Positions 36,279 to 45,271 of a stretch of DNA of 64,000 nt are shown here, in pieces. The DNA lies in assembly GCF_900143245.1 (NCBI RefSeq), contig NZ_FRDK01000006.1, forward strand, positions 124,001 through 188,000. The letters are read 5' to 3'. The position numbers and the translations under genes were made by a program. This DNA is from Flavobacterium fryxellicola (lineage in GTDB: Bacteria > Bacteroidota > Bacteroidia > Flavobacteriales > Flavobacteriaceae). The notes beneath the pieces are model-generated. The model did no database searches and was not told the origin of the DNA. It was given only the letters and a program-made list of their open reading frames with translations. How positions within the stretch are numbered: position 1 is the stretch's first letter; each line of letters starts with the position of its first letter.

Positions 36279-36735
36279 TTGCTAATTATTAAAATTAATG
36301 ATTATTTAAAATTTAGGATAACTATACAATAATAAAGAAAAAAAAAGCAGGTTGATTTTTTTTATGTTAAAATATTGAATAATTCCATATTTTTCAAATT
36401 ATTAAGGAAATCAGACAAAAAAATTCACTAAAGAACTAATTAAAGGGATAATATTGATTAAAATGACACATTCAGAAAATAAAAAAAGGAGAAAAAATAG
36501 CCATTGAAGCTAATTTAATAATTTATTAACAAGTTTTTGCTTATAAGATATAGCTATGAATTTAGTAAAAAATCTTTCAATGCGTTAAAATGACATTTAT
36601 ACAAAAAAAAGGTAGTGCATTGAGGCTCAAATATCTTTTTTGTAAATTAAAATCAACAACCGTCATACTGCGGTAAAAAAAAAATCAAGCTTCCGTTTTT
36701 TACTAAAAAAAGTGAGGCCTCGATTTAGAAAATAG
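36279..36735. other. AT-rich intergenic region without a gene
   Basis: 457 bases between two - strand operons. It must contain the promoter of the keto-glycoside operon, but no clear TTTG/TAnnTTTG pair was found on the - strand. It is dominated by A-runs and T-runs. The right third (36610-36741) is a composite inverted repeat described separately. No ORF or RNA gene was recognised. Confidence 0.6.
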
Positions 36736-36741
36736 CTACCT
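36610..36741. repeat. Composite interrupted inverted repeat at the end of the ligase cluster
   Basis: Outer arms AGGTAG (36610-36615) and CTACCT (36736-36741) and inner arms GAGGC (36622-36626) and GCCTC (36717-36721) are nested. Smaller hairpins lie inside (ACCG/CGGT at about 36659-36673; GTAAAAAA against TTTTTTAC). The right arm contains the stop codon of the gene ending at 36736. It may act as the transcription terminator of that cluster or be a small mobile palindrome. Confidence 0.4.
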
Positions 36742-37926
36742 TTCAAATAATCCTAAAGTGCCACCAACCCAATCTTTATCCTTATTGAACTTTACACCTA
36801 TCATTTCACCACGACTCAATCTAACAAGGTTACACAATAGAGTAGGGGATTTATCTTCTTTCTTCCAAACGCAAAGGACGCGCACTTCGGCTTTTACTTT
36901 ACCGTTAGGTGATTGCACAATGGGCAGATAGTGTACTTTTTTTTGTAATATGTAAAGTTCCTTTTCTACTACTGCTTCGATATCTGCTTGAGTGACATGA
37001 AAAATAACTCCTGTGCCTGAAAAGGAGAACAAGGGCTTTAAAACATAATTTTCTAAATCCTTAGGAATTTCCTGAAGCTCACTTAAGAGTGTTGTTTCAA
37101 TAAAATATTTCCCTTTTAAAAATGGTAATATAAATTTACTGATTCTGAAAAACCAATTGGGATGACCAGCCCATTCCACCTCAAGATCATCTGAGAAATT
37201 GAAGTCCAGTTTCAAATCTGGACGCAAATCCAATTCATCAAAAATAACCCGATTATAGATTCGTTTTATCAAAATCTCATCACCGTTTTCATTTTTGTAA
37301 TACAGTTGTTTGCCCTTTTTTATCAATTCTGTAACACATACGATGGGAATACCGATATCCCTTTGACAATAATAAAAGTCAATTTTGGTATTCTGTTTTT
37401 CTGGTTCTATTTCAAGAAGAATAACATTTTCTTTGGGATGATTGTTGCAAATTGCTTCTTCTAGAATATGCAAATAGTCTTGTGGTTCAACATCCGTTAT
37501 GAAGGGAGTTAACTCTTTAAGAAAGGGATAATGATTCTTAAATTTCTCATACAGATTGACTTGATAATTGTATAAAGATGGAAATCCTTGTACCTCGATT
37601 AGTTTTGGGATAACCGCGCCATCCTCTTCGCAAATACCAAAATCAATCGCTAAAAAAGTAGTGTGTTCATCTTCATTAGGTACGTTATGATTGAGTTCTA
37701 ACGACCTGTTTGTAAGAGATTTGAATTCTTTTTTTTGAATAAAAGCTATAACTTCATTACAGCCCTCAATTAATTGATTTTTTAGTTCCTTCGAAATAAA
37801 AAAAGGGGTTTCTCCCAACCTGAATGTAGGTAGGTAATTGAAATCGGAAGCAATATCATCTTTAAAGTCTTGATATTTTTTGTCTGTAAATTGAGTAGTA
37901 AACAACTCCCGATATTTTGAAATCAT
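36736..37926 (-). CDS. ATP-grasp-like/glutathionylspermidine-synthase-like protein, uncharacterised
   Basis: 396 residues. I do not recognise a named family with certainty. The C-terminal half looks like an ATP-grasp nucleotide site: YVLKPLFSFSGTGVIF (about 292-307, a glycine-rich loop after a Lys), a long basic helix, and the late carboxylate/basic residues AEVRVLCVW and LVRLSRGEM. The middle carries IKRIYNRVIFDEL, resembling the binding segments of circularly permuted ATP-grasp ligases. Last gene of a five-gene cluster, 15 bases after the amidotransferase. It is probably a carboxylate-amine or peptide ligase of unknown substrate. Confidence 0.6.
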   Translation of the reverse strand: MISKYRELFTTQFTDKKYQDFKDDIASDFNYLPTFRLGETPFFISKELKNQLIEGCNEVIAFIQKKEFKSLTNRSLELNHNVPNEDEHTTFLAIDFGICEEDGAVIPKLIEVQGFPSLYNYQVNLYEKFKNHYPFLKELTPFITDVEPQDYLHILEEAICNNHPKENVILLEIEPEKQNTKIDFYYCQRDIGIPIVCVTELIKKGKQLYYKNENGDEILIKRIYNRVIFDELDLRPDLKLDFNFSDDLEVEWAGHPNWFFRISKFILPFLKGKYFIETTLLSELQEIPKDLENYVLKPLFSFSGTGVIFHVTQADIEAVVEKELYILQKKVHYLPIVQSPNGKVKAEVRVLCVWKKEDKSPTLLCNLVRLSRGEMIGVKFNKDKDWVGGTLGLFER

Positions 37927-37941
37927 TTGGAATAGGTAGTT

Positions 37942-38772
37942 TTAGTTAGAAAGCATTTTTTTAGTTTTCATCAAGTCATTTATCGCTATCCGAAGGAAAT
38001 TTGGAATCAAGGTTTCATTGGTCCTGTAAATTTTATCATCGTCCATTAGGTCCTCTAACATATTCCGGAACTTCTTTTTACCTTTCATATTCTTGATTTT
38101 CTCCTTCGCATCTTTATTTCTCATGTGCGCAACAAAGCTTATGGGATCTGCTTCAGGATGAAATTGTGTACCTACGAAATAATCGGTGAAACGAACTGCC
38201 ATAATCGCTCGTTCGTATTGCACATGATCCCTAATTTTTTCCAAAGAGATAATTTTCGCTCCTTTTTTAGCAAAAACACTTAATTTTGGCTGTACGACTT
38301 GATAATCTCTGGAATCAATTGCATAAAATGGATCAGCCAAACCTTCGAATAAAGGATCGGTTATGCCTTCCTTTGTTTTATGAATAGTCATTACACCAAA
38401 AGAGGTATCGTTTCTTTTTGTTACTGTCGCTAATCCAAAATGCAAGCAAGCCATTTGGAACGAATGGCAGATAAACAGAACATGCTTTTTTATTGCGTTT
38501 TGGTTATTCCACTTTGCTAACGAATCAATGAATTCATAGTAATTGGTATCCCAATTCCCATCTCCTATCAATGGATTTCCTGGGCCTCCAGTAGAAATAT
38601 AAATATCAAATTTGCTGATATCCGGTAATTTACATTTTCCTCGAACATCAAATATTTCAAAACTCACTACAGGACTAAACCTATTCACCACATCAATAAT
38701 ACAGCGCATTCCCTGATTGGGTTCTCCGTTGTACATATCTAAAATCGCAATTTTTATAATTTTATTTAACAT
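37942..38772 (-). CDS. Class I glutamine amidotransferase-like protein
   Basis: 276 residues. Class I GATase fold with oxyanion-loop motif STGGPGNPL, nucleophile Cys in LFICHSFQMACL (about residue 104) and catalytic His/Glu in GTQFHPEADP (about 203-212). The C-terminal extension of about 60 residues is basic and helical. Unlike stand-alone GMP-synthase GATases it is placed between a GCS2-type ligase and an ATP-grasp-like protein. It could therefore supply ammonia to a ligase, or act as a hydrolase on a gamma-glutamyl-type bond. The substrate is unknown. Confidence 0.85.
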   Translation of the reverse strand: MLNKIIKIAILDMYNGEPNQGMRCIIDVVNRFSPVVSFEIFDVRGKCKLPDISKFDIYISTGGPGNPLIGDGNWDTNYYEFIDSLAKWNNQNAIKKHVLFICHSFQMACLHFGLATVTKRNDTSFGVMTIHKTKEGITDPLFEGLADPFYAIDSRDYQVVQPKLSVFAKKGAKIISLEKIRDHVQYERAIMAVRFTDYFVGTQFHPEADPISFVAHMRNKDAKEKIKNMKGKKKFRNMLEDLMDDDKIYRTNETLIPNFLRIAINDLMKTKKMLSN

Positions 38773-38814
38773 AATCGTAGTTCTAAAAAATAATAAGCAA
38801 AGGTACTTTATATT

Positions 38815-39927
38815 TTATAATCCCTTGGTAAATTCACCTGTTATAAAGTCGACCACGCTCGACAGACTACCTGTTTGGTGAAAAACAGCTAATTGTTTAT
38901 CAGCACCGGTTCCGTATTTCAGAATTTCATGAACGTGATTTATATCGTCGCGACTGCCTAATTCATCCACCACATCATCTATAAAATCTAGCAATTCCAA
39001 AATTAGCATTTTAGTTTCCACTTCTTTTTGTAAACCAAAATCAATCATGTTATTCTCAATTCCGTATCGTGCAGCTCGAAATTTATTTTCCTTAATTAAA
39101 GCCAATCGATACACATTAAAACTGGTATTGTTCATGTTCAATTTGTACAATTTCGCTACAATTGCCTGAATTATGGCTACAATGCAAATCGTTTCATCGA
39201 CTGTCAATGACATATCACAAATCCTAAATTCAATCGTATTATAAAATGGATGCAATCGTAAATCCCACCAAATTTTCTTTGGGTTATCAATACAATTAGT
39301 CTTTACTAAAGTCTCTAAATAGTTATCGTAGGATGCCACTGAGTCAAAATATTCTGGTAATCCTGTTCTTGGAAACTTATCAAAAACTTTGGTTCTAAAA
39401 GATTTATATCCTGTTTGTCTGCCTTCCCAGAAAGGAGAATTCGTAGACAGCGCAAAGATGTGAGGTAAAAAATAGGTTGCTTGATTCATCAATTGCAAAC
39501 CGATTTCTCGATTTTCAATTCCTACGTGGCAATGCATTCCAAAAATTAAATTAGAACGTGCCGCATCCTGCAATTCGTTGACAATATCGTGATATCTTGG
39601 ATCGTCAGTAATAGGCTGATCTTGCCATTTCGAAAAAGGATGTGTGCCAGCTCCGCCAACAATTAGATCTTGTTTGTCGGCTAATTCCACGATTTTAGAA
39701 CGTAAAAACCGAATCTCATTTTTAGCATCGTTGACATTATTACAAATATTGGTTCCCACCTCCACTACAGATTGATGCATCTCAGCTTTAACCTGCTCAT
39801 TCAAAATGATTTTGGCACCATCCACAATTTTAGATAAATGTGACCGCAAATCTCTGGAAACAGGATCTATAATTTGGTATTCTTCTTCTACACCAAGTGT
39901 AAAAACAGGTAATTTTTTCATTAGCAT
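38815..39927 (-). CDS. GCS2/YbdK-family carboxylate-amine ligase
   Basis: 370 residues. GCS2 (COG2170-like) fold: N-terminal FTLGVEEEYQIIDP (Glu residues that bind Mg-ATP), VEVGTNIC, GGAGTHPFSKW, GMHCHVGIENRE and FRICDMSLTVDETICI. It is an ATP-dependent ligase that activates a carboxylate, often glutamate, and joins it to an amine. Relatives include plant-type glutamate-cysteine ligase, YbdK and EgtA. The start could also be the Met at 39921. It is cotranscribed with an amidotransferase and two ATP-grasp-type genes, so this is probably one step of a multi-ligase pathway. Confidence 0.9.
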   Translation of the reverse strand: MLMKKLPVFTLGVEEEYQIIDPVSRDLRSHLSKIVDGAKIILNEQVKAEMHQSVVEVGTNICNNVNDAKNEIRFLRSKIVELADKQDLIVGGAGTHPFSKWQDQPITDDPRYHDIVNELQDAARSNLIFGMHCHVGIENREIGLQLMNQATYFLPHIFALSTNSPFWEGRQTGYKSFRTKVFDKFPRTGLPEYFDSVASYDNYLETLVKTNCIDNPKKIWWDLRLHPFYNTIEFRICDMSLTVDETICIVAIIQAIVAKLYKLNMNNTSFNVYRLALIKENKFRAARYGIENNMIDFGLQKEVETKMLILELLDFIDDVVDELGSRDDINHVHEILKYGTGADKQLAVFHQTGSLSSVVDFITGEFTKGL

Positions 39928-39938
39928 ATTATTTAGGA

Positions 39939-39990
39939 GCTGTTTACTTCGTCAGTTCGCTTCGCTCGCGTCCCGCTTTCCGTTTCAATG
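39939..39990. repeat. GC-rich intergenic repeat inside the ligase cluster
   Basis: The stretch around TTCGCTTCGCTCGCG (39956-39970) is far more GC-rich than its surroundings. It resembles strings that recur in Flavobacterium intergenic DNA. It lies in the 186-base gap (39928-40113) between the GCS2 and RimK-like genes; I see no gene in that gap. Confidence 0.4.
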
Positions 39991-40113
39991 TTTACTATTG
40001 GTTGTCTTGTTTGGTTTTTAAAGCAAACGCGTCAGCAAGTAATAAGGAATTTTCATACCAATCTATCTACAGGCTGCTGATCGAGGCCAAGGGGTTTCGT
40101 TAATTCATTCCTC

Positions 40114-41061
40114 TTATTTTCCCGCCGCCGCCTCTTTGATAAAAGTTCCCCAAGTCAAATTCATCTTTCCTGCTTTTTGTTTTTTTGCGGCAGCGATAGC
40201 CATTTTTGCAGCCTCTTCAACAACCCATTCAAAATTTTCAGCACCAACTGAAGTTAATTCGGCGTCAGGAGCCGGATTTCCAAAATCTATCGCATAAGGA
40301 ATCCCGTCACGAACGGCAAATTCTACGGTATTAAAATCGTAACCTAACCCTTTGCAAAGGCGCAACGTATAGTCTTTTATAGTGGCTAACAATTTTTTAT
40401 CTACAGGTGGTCCATCAATTACATAGCGCAAATGATGCGGATTTCTTGGTTCATATTGCATAATACGGACGGCTTTACAACCCAAACAATACACTCTAAA
40501 ATATTCCGTAAAAACAATTTCTTCTTGTAACATCATGACTAATTGTCCTGTTTCCTGATGCTTTTCCCAAAACTCCTCGATATTTTCTAATCGGTATACA
40601 TTTTTCCAGCCACCGCCAGCGTACGGTTTCATATAAGCAGGAAAGCCAATATATTGAAATATTCCTTCCCAATCCATTGGGTATTTTAGGTTGCGAAATG
40701 ATTTTCCAGTAGTATCTGTTGGGTGTTCTGCTGATGGAAGAATTACCGTATTGGGCAACGGAACGCCTAACGTGTCGGCTAATGCATTATTAAAAAACTT
40801 ATCATCAGCGCTCCACCAAAACGGATTGTTGATTACATTAGTTCCTGTTAAAGCAGCATTCTTTAAATAAGCGCGATAAAACGGAACATCTTGAGAAATT
40901 CGATCAATAATTACCGCATATTCCCCATCTTGATTTTGAACTACTTTATCAATAGCAACCGCTTCGGCAATTATTCCTTTTTCATTTTTTGAATTCACCC
41001 GATCTATAAATGCTTGCGGGAAAGTATCTTCCATTCCGAATAATATTCCTATTTTTTTCAT
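40114..41061 (-). CDS. RimK-like ATP-grasp ligase
   Basis: 315 residues. N-terminal KIGILFGMEDTFPQAFIDRVN, then an ATP-grasp fold: YPMDWEGIFQYIGFPAYMKPYAGGGWKNVYRL (ATP-binding lysine and glycine-rich loop, about 127-158), VMMLQEEIVFTEYFRVYC, and the Mg-binding end GLGYDFNTVEFAVRDGIPYAIDFGNPAPD (about 248-276). The family forms amide bonds between a carboxylate and an amine. It is second in the cluster, 43 bases after the esterase gene. Its partners are the GCS2 ligase, an amidotransferase and another ATP-grasp-like protein. Confidence 0.85.
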   Translation of the reverse strand: MKKIGILFGMEDTFPQAFIDRVNSKNEKGIIAEAVAIDKVVQNQDGEYAVIIDRISQDVPFYRAYLKNAALTGTNVINNPFWWSADDKFFNNALADTLGVPLPNTVILPSAEHPTDTTGKSFRNLKYPMDWEGIFQYIGFPAYMKPYAGGGWKNVYRLENIEEFWEKHQETGQLVMMLQEEIVFTEYFRVYCLGCKAVRIMQYEPRNPHHLRYVIDGPPVDKKLLATIKDYTLRLCKGLGYDFNTVEFAVRDGIPYAIDFGNPAPDAELTSVGAENFEWVVEEAAKMAIAAAKKQKAGKMNLTWGTFIKEAAAGK

Positions 41062-41104
41062 CTTATTGTTGGTCTTTATACTTAATACTCGATTCTTAAT
41101 ACTT

Positions 41105-41818
41105 TTAAAAAAACTTGATTCTTGATAAATAATGGGGAAACATTTCTTGCCAAACAGGCCAATCGTGTTTTCGTTCCTGGCGAATGTCTAACCAATGGTG
41201 GATATTTCTATCCGTTAGAACCTTACTCATTTGCAGATTTGCGTCAAAACAAATATCCCAATTGGAGGTTCCAAGAACGATGTCCATATTCCATACTTCG
41301 TGGTCATCTAATCCATACAAATAATCTTCGGGACTGTTGTAAAATACATCGTCATTATGAAACCCATCCATAAAACTCTTAATATTGAAGGCACCGCTCA
41401 TAGAAAAAAGATGGCTTACGTAACCGGGATGACGAAAGGCAAAATTTGCTGCATGATACCCACCAAAACTGCAACCTGCAACAACTACTTTTCCTGCAGA
41501 AGTATTATTTTTAATTTTCTCGACGATTTCATGACAAATCATTTTATCATATCGGACATGATTTTCTATGCGATGAAGAGGATGAATATTTTTATTGTAG
41601 AAACTGTCATTATCAATACTATCAGGACAAAAAACTTGTATTAATCCCTGTTCAATGTACCATTTTGCAGCATCAATCAGTCCCATATCTTTGTTTTCAT
41701 GGTAACTCCCCATAGAAGTTGGAAATAAGACAACAGGATATCCTCCATGTCCAAAAACTAACATTTCTATGTCTCTATTTAAATTTGGAGAATACCATTT
41801 AAAATACTCTTCTTTCAT
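41105..41818 (-). CDS. Alpha/beta-hydrolase esterase family protein
   Basis: 237 residues from ATG 41818; the upstream in-frame TTG at 41836 is less likely. Esterase-D/PHB-depolymerase-like alpha/beta hydrolase: VVLFPTSMGSYHENKDMGL (oxyanion region), nucleophile elbow VVAGCSFGGYHA (Ser near 115), acidic residue around SNWDICFDAN, and catalytic His in RKHDWPVW near the C-terminus. No signal peptide. First gene of the five-gene ligase cluster. An esterase in such a cluster could release or hydrolyse an ester or thioester-linked intermediate, but the substrate is unknown. Confidence 0.85.
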   Translation of the reverse strand: MKEEYFKWYSPNLNRDIEMLVFGHGGYPVVLFPTSMGSYHENKDMGLIDAAKWYIEQGLIQVFCPDSIDNDSFYNKNIHPLHRIENHVRYDKMICHEIVEKIKNNTSAGKVVVAGCSFGGYHAANFAFRHPGYVSHLFSMSGAFNIKSFMDGFHNDDVFYNSPEDYLYGLDDHEVWNMDIVLGTSNWDICFDANLQMSKVLTDRNIHHWLDIRQERKHDWPVWQEMFPHYLSRIKFF

Positions 41819-42114
41819 ACTTTTTAATTTTAACAATTATAATGAAAAAACTCATACAAAAGGCATCTTTAATTATACTTGATCAATATTTATTATAAAA
41901 AAGACTAGGATTACCAAATTGGAAATAAATGATAATATTAAGGTAAATAAGGAACTGTTTTTTAAATTATAAACAATAAGTTCACCCTTTTTTAACCTCT
42001 TGTCATATAAAAAAAATTATTTAGAAAGCCATAATGAACCATACTGACCGCAACCAATTATTTTCCTTTGGTGAAATTGAATTAATAAAAATAAACTAAG
42101 TCAAAATCGTTTCT

Positions 42115-42516
42115 TTATTTTGACTTTTTTTCAAACAGTTGTACTTGACTTTTTAAGCGTTCTACTAGCATGCTCATCATTCGCTTGTTGATGTTGGAGG
42201 CATTTTTTACGTAAATATCGTATTCAGCTGTGGTAAATAAACCAATCACCATCCCTTTCAGGACGTTTCTAAACTTGGTGTCTTTTTGAACTGCATTTTC
42301 CATAGTAGCCATCTTTTTTTCGATTGTGTAGGTTTGAAAATCAGTTTTATTTTTGCTTGCATAAGCAAGGAAAGAGGCTATCAATAAATCATTTTGTAAC
42401 TTTAGAATAGGACGAAGGACCTCATTTTGAAATGATTCTTCCGTTGTGGATTGTGTGGTTACAGAACCGATTGCCTGTCCTCTATATTCATTTAAAAAAG
42501 TATCTCGTGTGTTCAT
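42115..42516 (-). CDS. Conserved hypothetical protein
   Basis: 133 residues, soluble and helical, with no signal and no catalytic motif that I recognise. Features: N-terminal RDTFLNEYRGQAIGSVTT, a middle helix LRPILKLQNDLLIASFLAYASKNK, a FRNVLKGMVIGLFTTAEYDIY segment, and a basic C-terminus rich in Lys and Gln. It is divergent from the thioesterase at 42587 across a short, AT-rich gap. The 278 bases upstream of the ligase cluster (41837-42114), on its other side, hold no convincing gene. Confidence 0.7.
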   Translation of the reverse strand: MNTRDTFLNEYRGQAIGSVTTQSTTEESFQNEVLRPILKLQNDLLIASFLAYASKNKTDFQTYTIEKKMATMENAVQKDTKFRNVLKGMVIGLFTTAEYDIYVKNASNINKRMMSMLVERLKSQVQLFEKKSK

Positions 42517-42586
42517 TGTTTTTTTTTTAAAATTAAAAAAAAATGAAATAGGAATAGCTTAATTTTACACTTATATATAAAAACTT

Positions 42587-42970
42587 ATGAGATTTCATAC
42601 CAGAAAATGGGTAAAACCGGAAGATCTAAACCCAAATGGAACTTTATTTGGAGGTAAATTATTAGCTTGGATCGATGAAGAATTGGCTTTGTACACCATT
42701 ATTCAATTAGAAAATACTCGAATCGTAACTAAGTACATGTCAGAAATCAATTTTAGAAGTTCAGCGCGACAAGGTGATATTATCGAAATTGGTATTGATG
42801 TCATCAAATTTGGAATTACTTCCCTGACCTTAAAGTGTGAGGCGAGAAACATGATGACGCGCGAAACTATTATCACAATTGATCATACTACAATGGTAAA
42901 TTTAGACGCGGATGGAAAACCAAAAGCCCATGGAAAATCAGCAATAGAATATATCAAAGATAGGCTGTAG
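42587..42970 (+). CDS. Hotdog-fold acyl-CoA thioesterase
   Basis: 127 residues, single hotdog domain of the YciA/BFIT type. The signature LNPNGTLFGGKLLAWIDEELALY (about 14-36) contains the catalytic Asn/Asp-type residues and a substrate-binding Gly pair. SEINFRSSARQGDIIEI and ITIDHTTMVNLDADGKP complete the fold. It hydrolyses acyl-CoA thioesters in the cytoplasm. It appears monocistronic; the convergent MscS gene ends 38 bases away. Confidence 0.93.
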   Translation: MRFHTRKWVKPEDLNPNGTLFGGKLLAWIDEELALYTIIQLENTRIVTKYMSEINFRSSARQGDIIEIGIDVIKFGITSLTLKCEARNMMTRETIITIDHTTMVNLDADGKPKAHGKSAIEYIKDRL

Positions 42971-43007
42971 ATTTCCAAACTGAAGCAGTGCGTGTTTAGG
43001 ATTTTTG

Positions 43008-44264
43008 TTATATTTTGATATCATTTTCAGAGATAGTTTCAAAGATTTCCAAATCAAAATAACCCACTGAGGCAATAATATGATCAAATATATCAGACAT
43101 GATGTATTCATAATTCTCAAATCGTTTGTCATGTGAAAATGCATAAACTTCCAGAGGAACACCATGCGAAGTAGATTGCAACTGGCGGCAAAGCATCAAC
43201 ATGTCTTTATTTAATTCAGGATAATTTAGTAAATATTCTGTAATATATTTTCGAAACAAGCCTAAATTGGTCAAATTTCGACCGTTAATTGCAAGTGATT
43301 TGTCTATTTTATTAGCTGCATTGTATTCGTCTATTTCTAATTTTCGGTTGTCAAGATAATCCGATATTAGATGGATTTTTTTCAAATTATCCAGTTCTGC
43401 TTCTTCTAAAAACCGAATACTGCTTGTTTTAATTAGAATGTGCCTTTTAATACGTCGTCCGTCTGAATTCAGCATGCCTCGCCAGTTTTGAAACGAATCC
43501 GAACTCAAACTATAGGTAGGAATAGTAGTGGTGGTATTATCAAAATTTCGAACTTTTACCGTTGCCAAATTAATTTCGATTACATCACCATCAGCTCCAA
43601 ATTTATCCATCGTAATCCAGTCCCCAATTCGAACCATATCATTAATAGAGACCTGAACACTAGATACAAAACCCAAAATAGTATCTCTGAAAATCAAGAT
43701 AATTACCGCAGAAACAGCTCCTAAAATCGTCAATAGCTCTTTTTGATCAATCTCAAACAATTTTGAAATGATTAAGGTTATTCCAATTACCCACAGCATG
43801 ATCATAATAACTTGAATAAAACTATCGATTGGCTTATCGCTGTAGCGGGGTTTTAGTTTTAAATAATCCCGCAATGCATTAAAAATGGTGCGTATAATCC
43901 ATAATACTAAAATGATAATGTAAATACCAACTAGCTTACCAAAGAAAGTTTCCCAATAAACAAATCGGTCCAAAATTATAGGAACTGATTTGTAAATAAA
44001 TAAAAGTGGAATTAAGTGCGCAATGTATTTGGCTGTCTTATTGGTAACTAATAAATCATCAAATTTAGTTTTAGTTTTTTGGGCAATAACGGCCATTATA
44101 GTAACCAAAATAAGACGAAAAACAACATAGATAGCATACGCCATCACGCATAAAACAAGGATATTTAATACTAAACTAAGATAAGAAGCAGTACTACTTC
44201 CCAATCCCCATTTACGAAAAACAGGATATAGAAAAGTGAATATTTTTTCTATGTATTTATACAT
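43008..44264 (-). CDS. MscS-family mechanosensitive ion channel
   Basis: 418 residues. Four to five N-terminal TM helices (about 24-45, 75-95, 105-130, 150-170, with the pore helix near 175-200), then the MscS beta domain (RIGDWITMDKFGADGDVIEINLATVKVRNFDNTTTTIPTYSLSSDSFQNW, about 216-265) and a cytoplasmic C-terminal vestibule. It gates in response to membrane tension during osmotic downshock. The ATG overlaps the end of the upstream DUF3817 gene by 8 bases, so the two are cotranscribed. Confidence 0.93.
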   Translation of the reverse strand: MYKYIEKIFTFLYPVFRKWGLGSSTASYLSLVLNILVLCVMAYAIYVVFRLILVTIMAVIAQKTKTKFDDLLVTNKTAKYIAHLIPLLFIYKSVPIILDRFVYWETFFGKLVGIYIIILVLWIIRTIFNALRDYLKLKPRYSDKPIDSFIQVIMIMLWVIGITLIISKLFEIDQKELLTILGAVSAVIILIFRDTILGFVSSVQVSINDMVRIGDWITMDKFGADGDVIEINLATVKVRNFDNTTTTIPTYSLSSDSFQNWRGMLNSDGRRIKRHILIKTSSIRFLEEAELDNLKKIHLISDYLDNRKLEIDEYNAANKIDKSLAINGRNLTNLGLFRKYITEYLLNYPELNKDMLMLCRQLQSTSHGVPLEVYAFSHDKRFENYEYIMSDIFDHIIASVGYFDLEIFETISENDIKI

Positions 44265-44541
44265 TTTGTAAATATTTCTTATCTACATAAAAAGTTCCAA
44301 AAGGAATTAAAGAACCCAAACAGATAATTCCAAATTTTTTAAAATCCCAGTTTTGTTCAAATTTCAATATGATAGCTAATATAATATAACTAACAAATAA
44401 GATTCCGTGCGCCATTCCTATTGGGAAAAGCAATGTTTTATAAAGCGCTAAATTAGTTGGTTTTACAGCAAGCATATTTGAAAACAAAGCCAAATAAGAA
44501 ACGCCTTCGAGGATAGCGACAATTTTGAAAATTTTGAGCAT
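44257..44541 (-). CDS. DUF3817 small membrane protein
   Basis: 94 residues from the ATG at 44541 (MLKIFKIVAILEGVSYL). The longer reading frame from 44613 starts inside the predicted -7 element and has a non-hydrophobic leader, so it is rejected. Three TM helices and the family pattern EGVSYL...PIGMAHG, characteristic of DUF3817. Function unknown. It overlaps the MscS gene by 8 bases. Confidence 0.85.
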   Translation of the reverse strand: MLKIFKIVAILEGVSYLALFSNMLAVKPTNLALYKTLLFPIGMAHGILFVSYIILAIILKFEQNWDFKKFGIICLGSLIPFGTFYVDKKYLQNV

Positions 44542-44610
44542 AAGATTAAATTTGGGAGTAAAAGTAAAAAAATAGGTTTTGAAAAAAGGAACATCTACCT
44601 TTATTTGTGT

Positions 44611-44618
44611 CAAAATTA
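44611..44618 (-). promoter_or_regulatory. -7 element for the DUF3817-MscS unit
   Basis: On the - strand this reads TAATTTTG, an exact TAnnTTTG match, placing transcription start near 44605. This supports the DUF3817 start at 44541 and rules out 44613. No TTTG was found at the right -33 distance. Confidence 0.4.
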
Positions 44619-44687
44619 AGTAATATCCTTGATTTACGGCATATTGATTCCTAAAGTAAATTACTTTTGTATCCTTAAACTTTGATA

Positions 44688-45215
44688 ATGAGCAAACGCG
44701 ATTTAAAAAAATATTTGTCTGAATTAAATAAAGAGCAACTCGAAGAACAAATTATCGAATTGTATGAGAAATTCAGTCCCGTAAAAGTCTATTATGATTT
44801 TGTTTTTAATCCAAAGGAAGAATCACTTTTACAAGAATGCAAGCTCAAAATTTCAAACGAATACTATCCTTTAAAAAAATCGGGAAGACGCAGCAAACCA
44901 AAAATGAGGCGCTCAGTGGCTCAAAAATACATCAAACATTTTATTATTTTGGGTGTAGATCCCTTTGTAATTGCGGATGTTATGCTATATAATATTGAAA
45001 TTGCTCAAACATTTGCTTCGGAACATATAATTAAGCACGATTTGTTTTTTAAAAGTATGTTCAATTCCTTTGAACAAGCCGTTATTTTCTTGATTGCAAA
45101 TGGAATACTGCAGGATTTTAAGTCCCGATTAAAAGTCATTCATCAGCAGACAATCAGTCAGAAATGGTATAACGAGCCGGAATTTAATGCCGTTTTAGAA
45201 CGTATTGAGTATTAA
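44688..45215 (+). CDS. DUF6155-like conserved hypothetical protein
   Basis: 175 residues from ATG 44688; the in-frame TTG 44682 is disfavoured. Soluble and highly charged. N-terminal MSKRDLKKYLSELNKEQLEEQIIELYEKF, a YYDFVFNP motif, a basic patch (KKSGRRSKPKMRRSVAQKYIKHF, about 65-87), and helical remainder. Resembles DUF6155 proteins of Bacteroidota. The basic patch might bind nucleic acid (inference). An exact -7 box TACTTTTG lies at 44662-44669. Confidence 0.7.
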   Translation: MSKRDLKKYLSELNKEQLEEQIIELYEKFSPVKVYYDFVFNPKEESLLQECKLKISNEYYPLKKSGRRSKPKMRRSVAQKYIKHFIILGVDPFVIADVMLYNIEIAQTFASEHIIKHDLFFKSMFNSFEQAVIFLIANGILQDFKSRLKVIHQQTISQKWYNEPEFNAVLERIEY

Positions 45216-45271
45216 ATGGTGTCATAATTGAATTTTATTTAATCCATCCCATATTTTTTTAATTAAAAGTG

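Noticed and set aside
42034..42099. 22-codon + strand ORF upstream of the ligase cluster
   Set aside because: Too short, with no conserved feature or promoter; probably chance.
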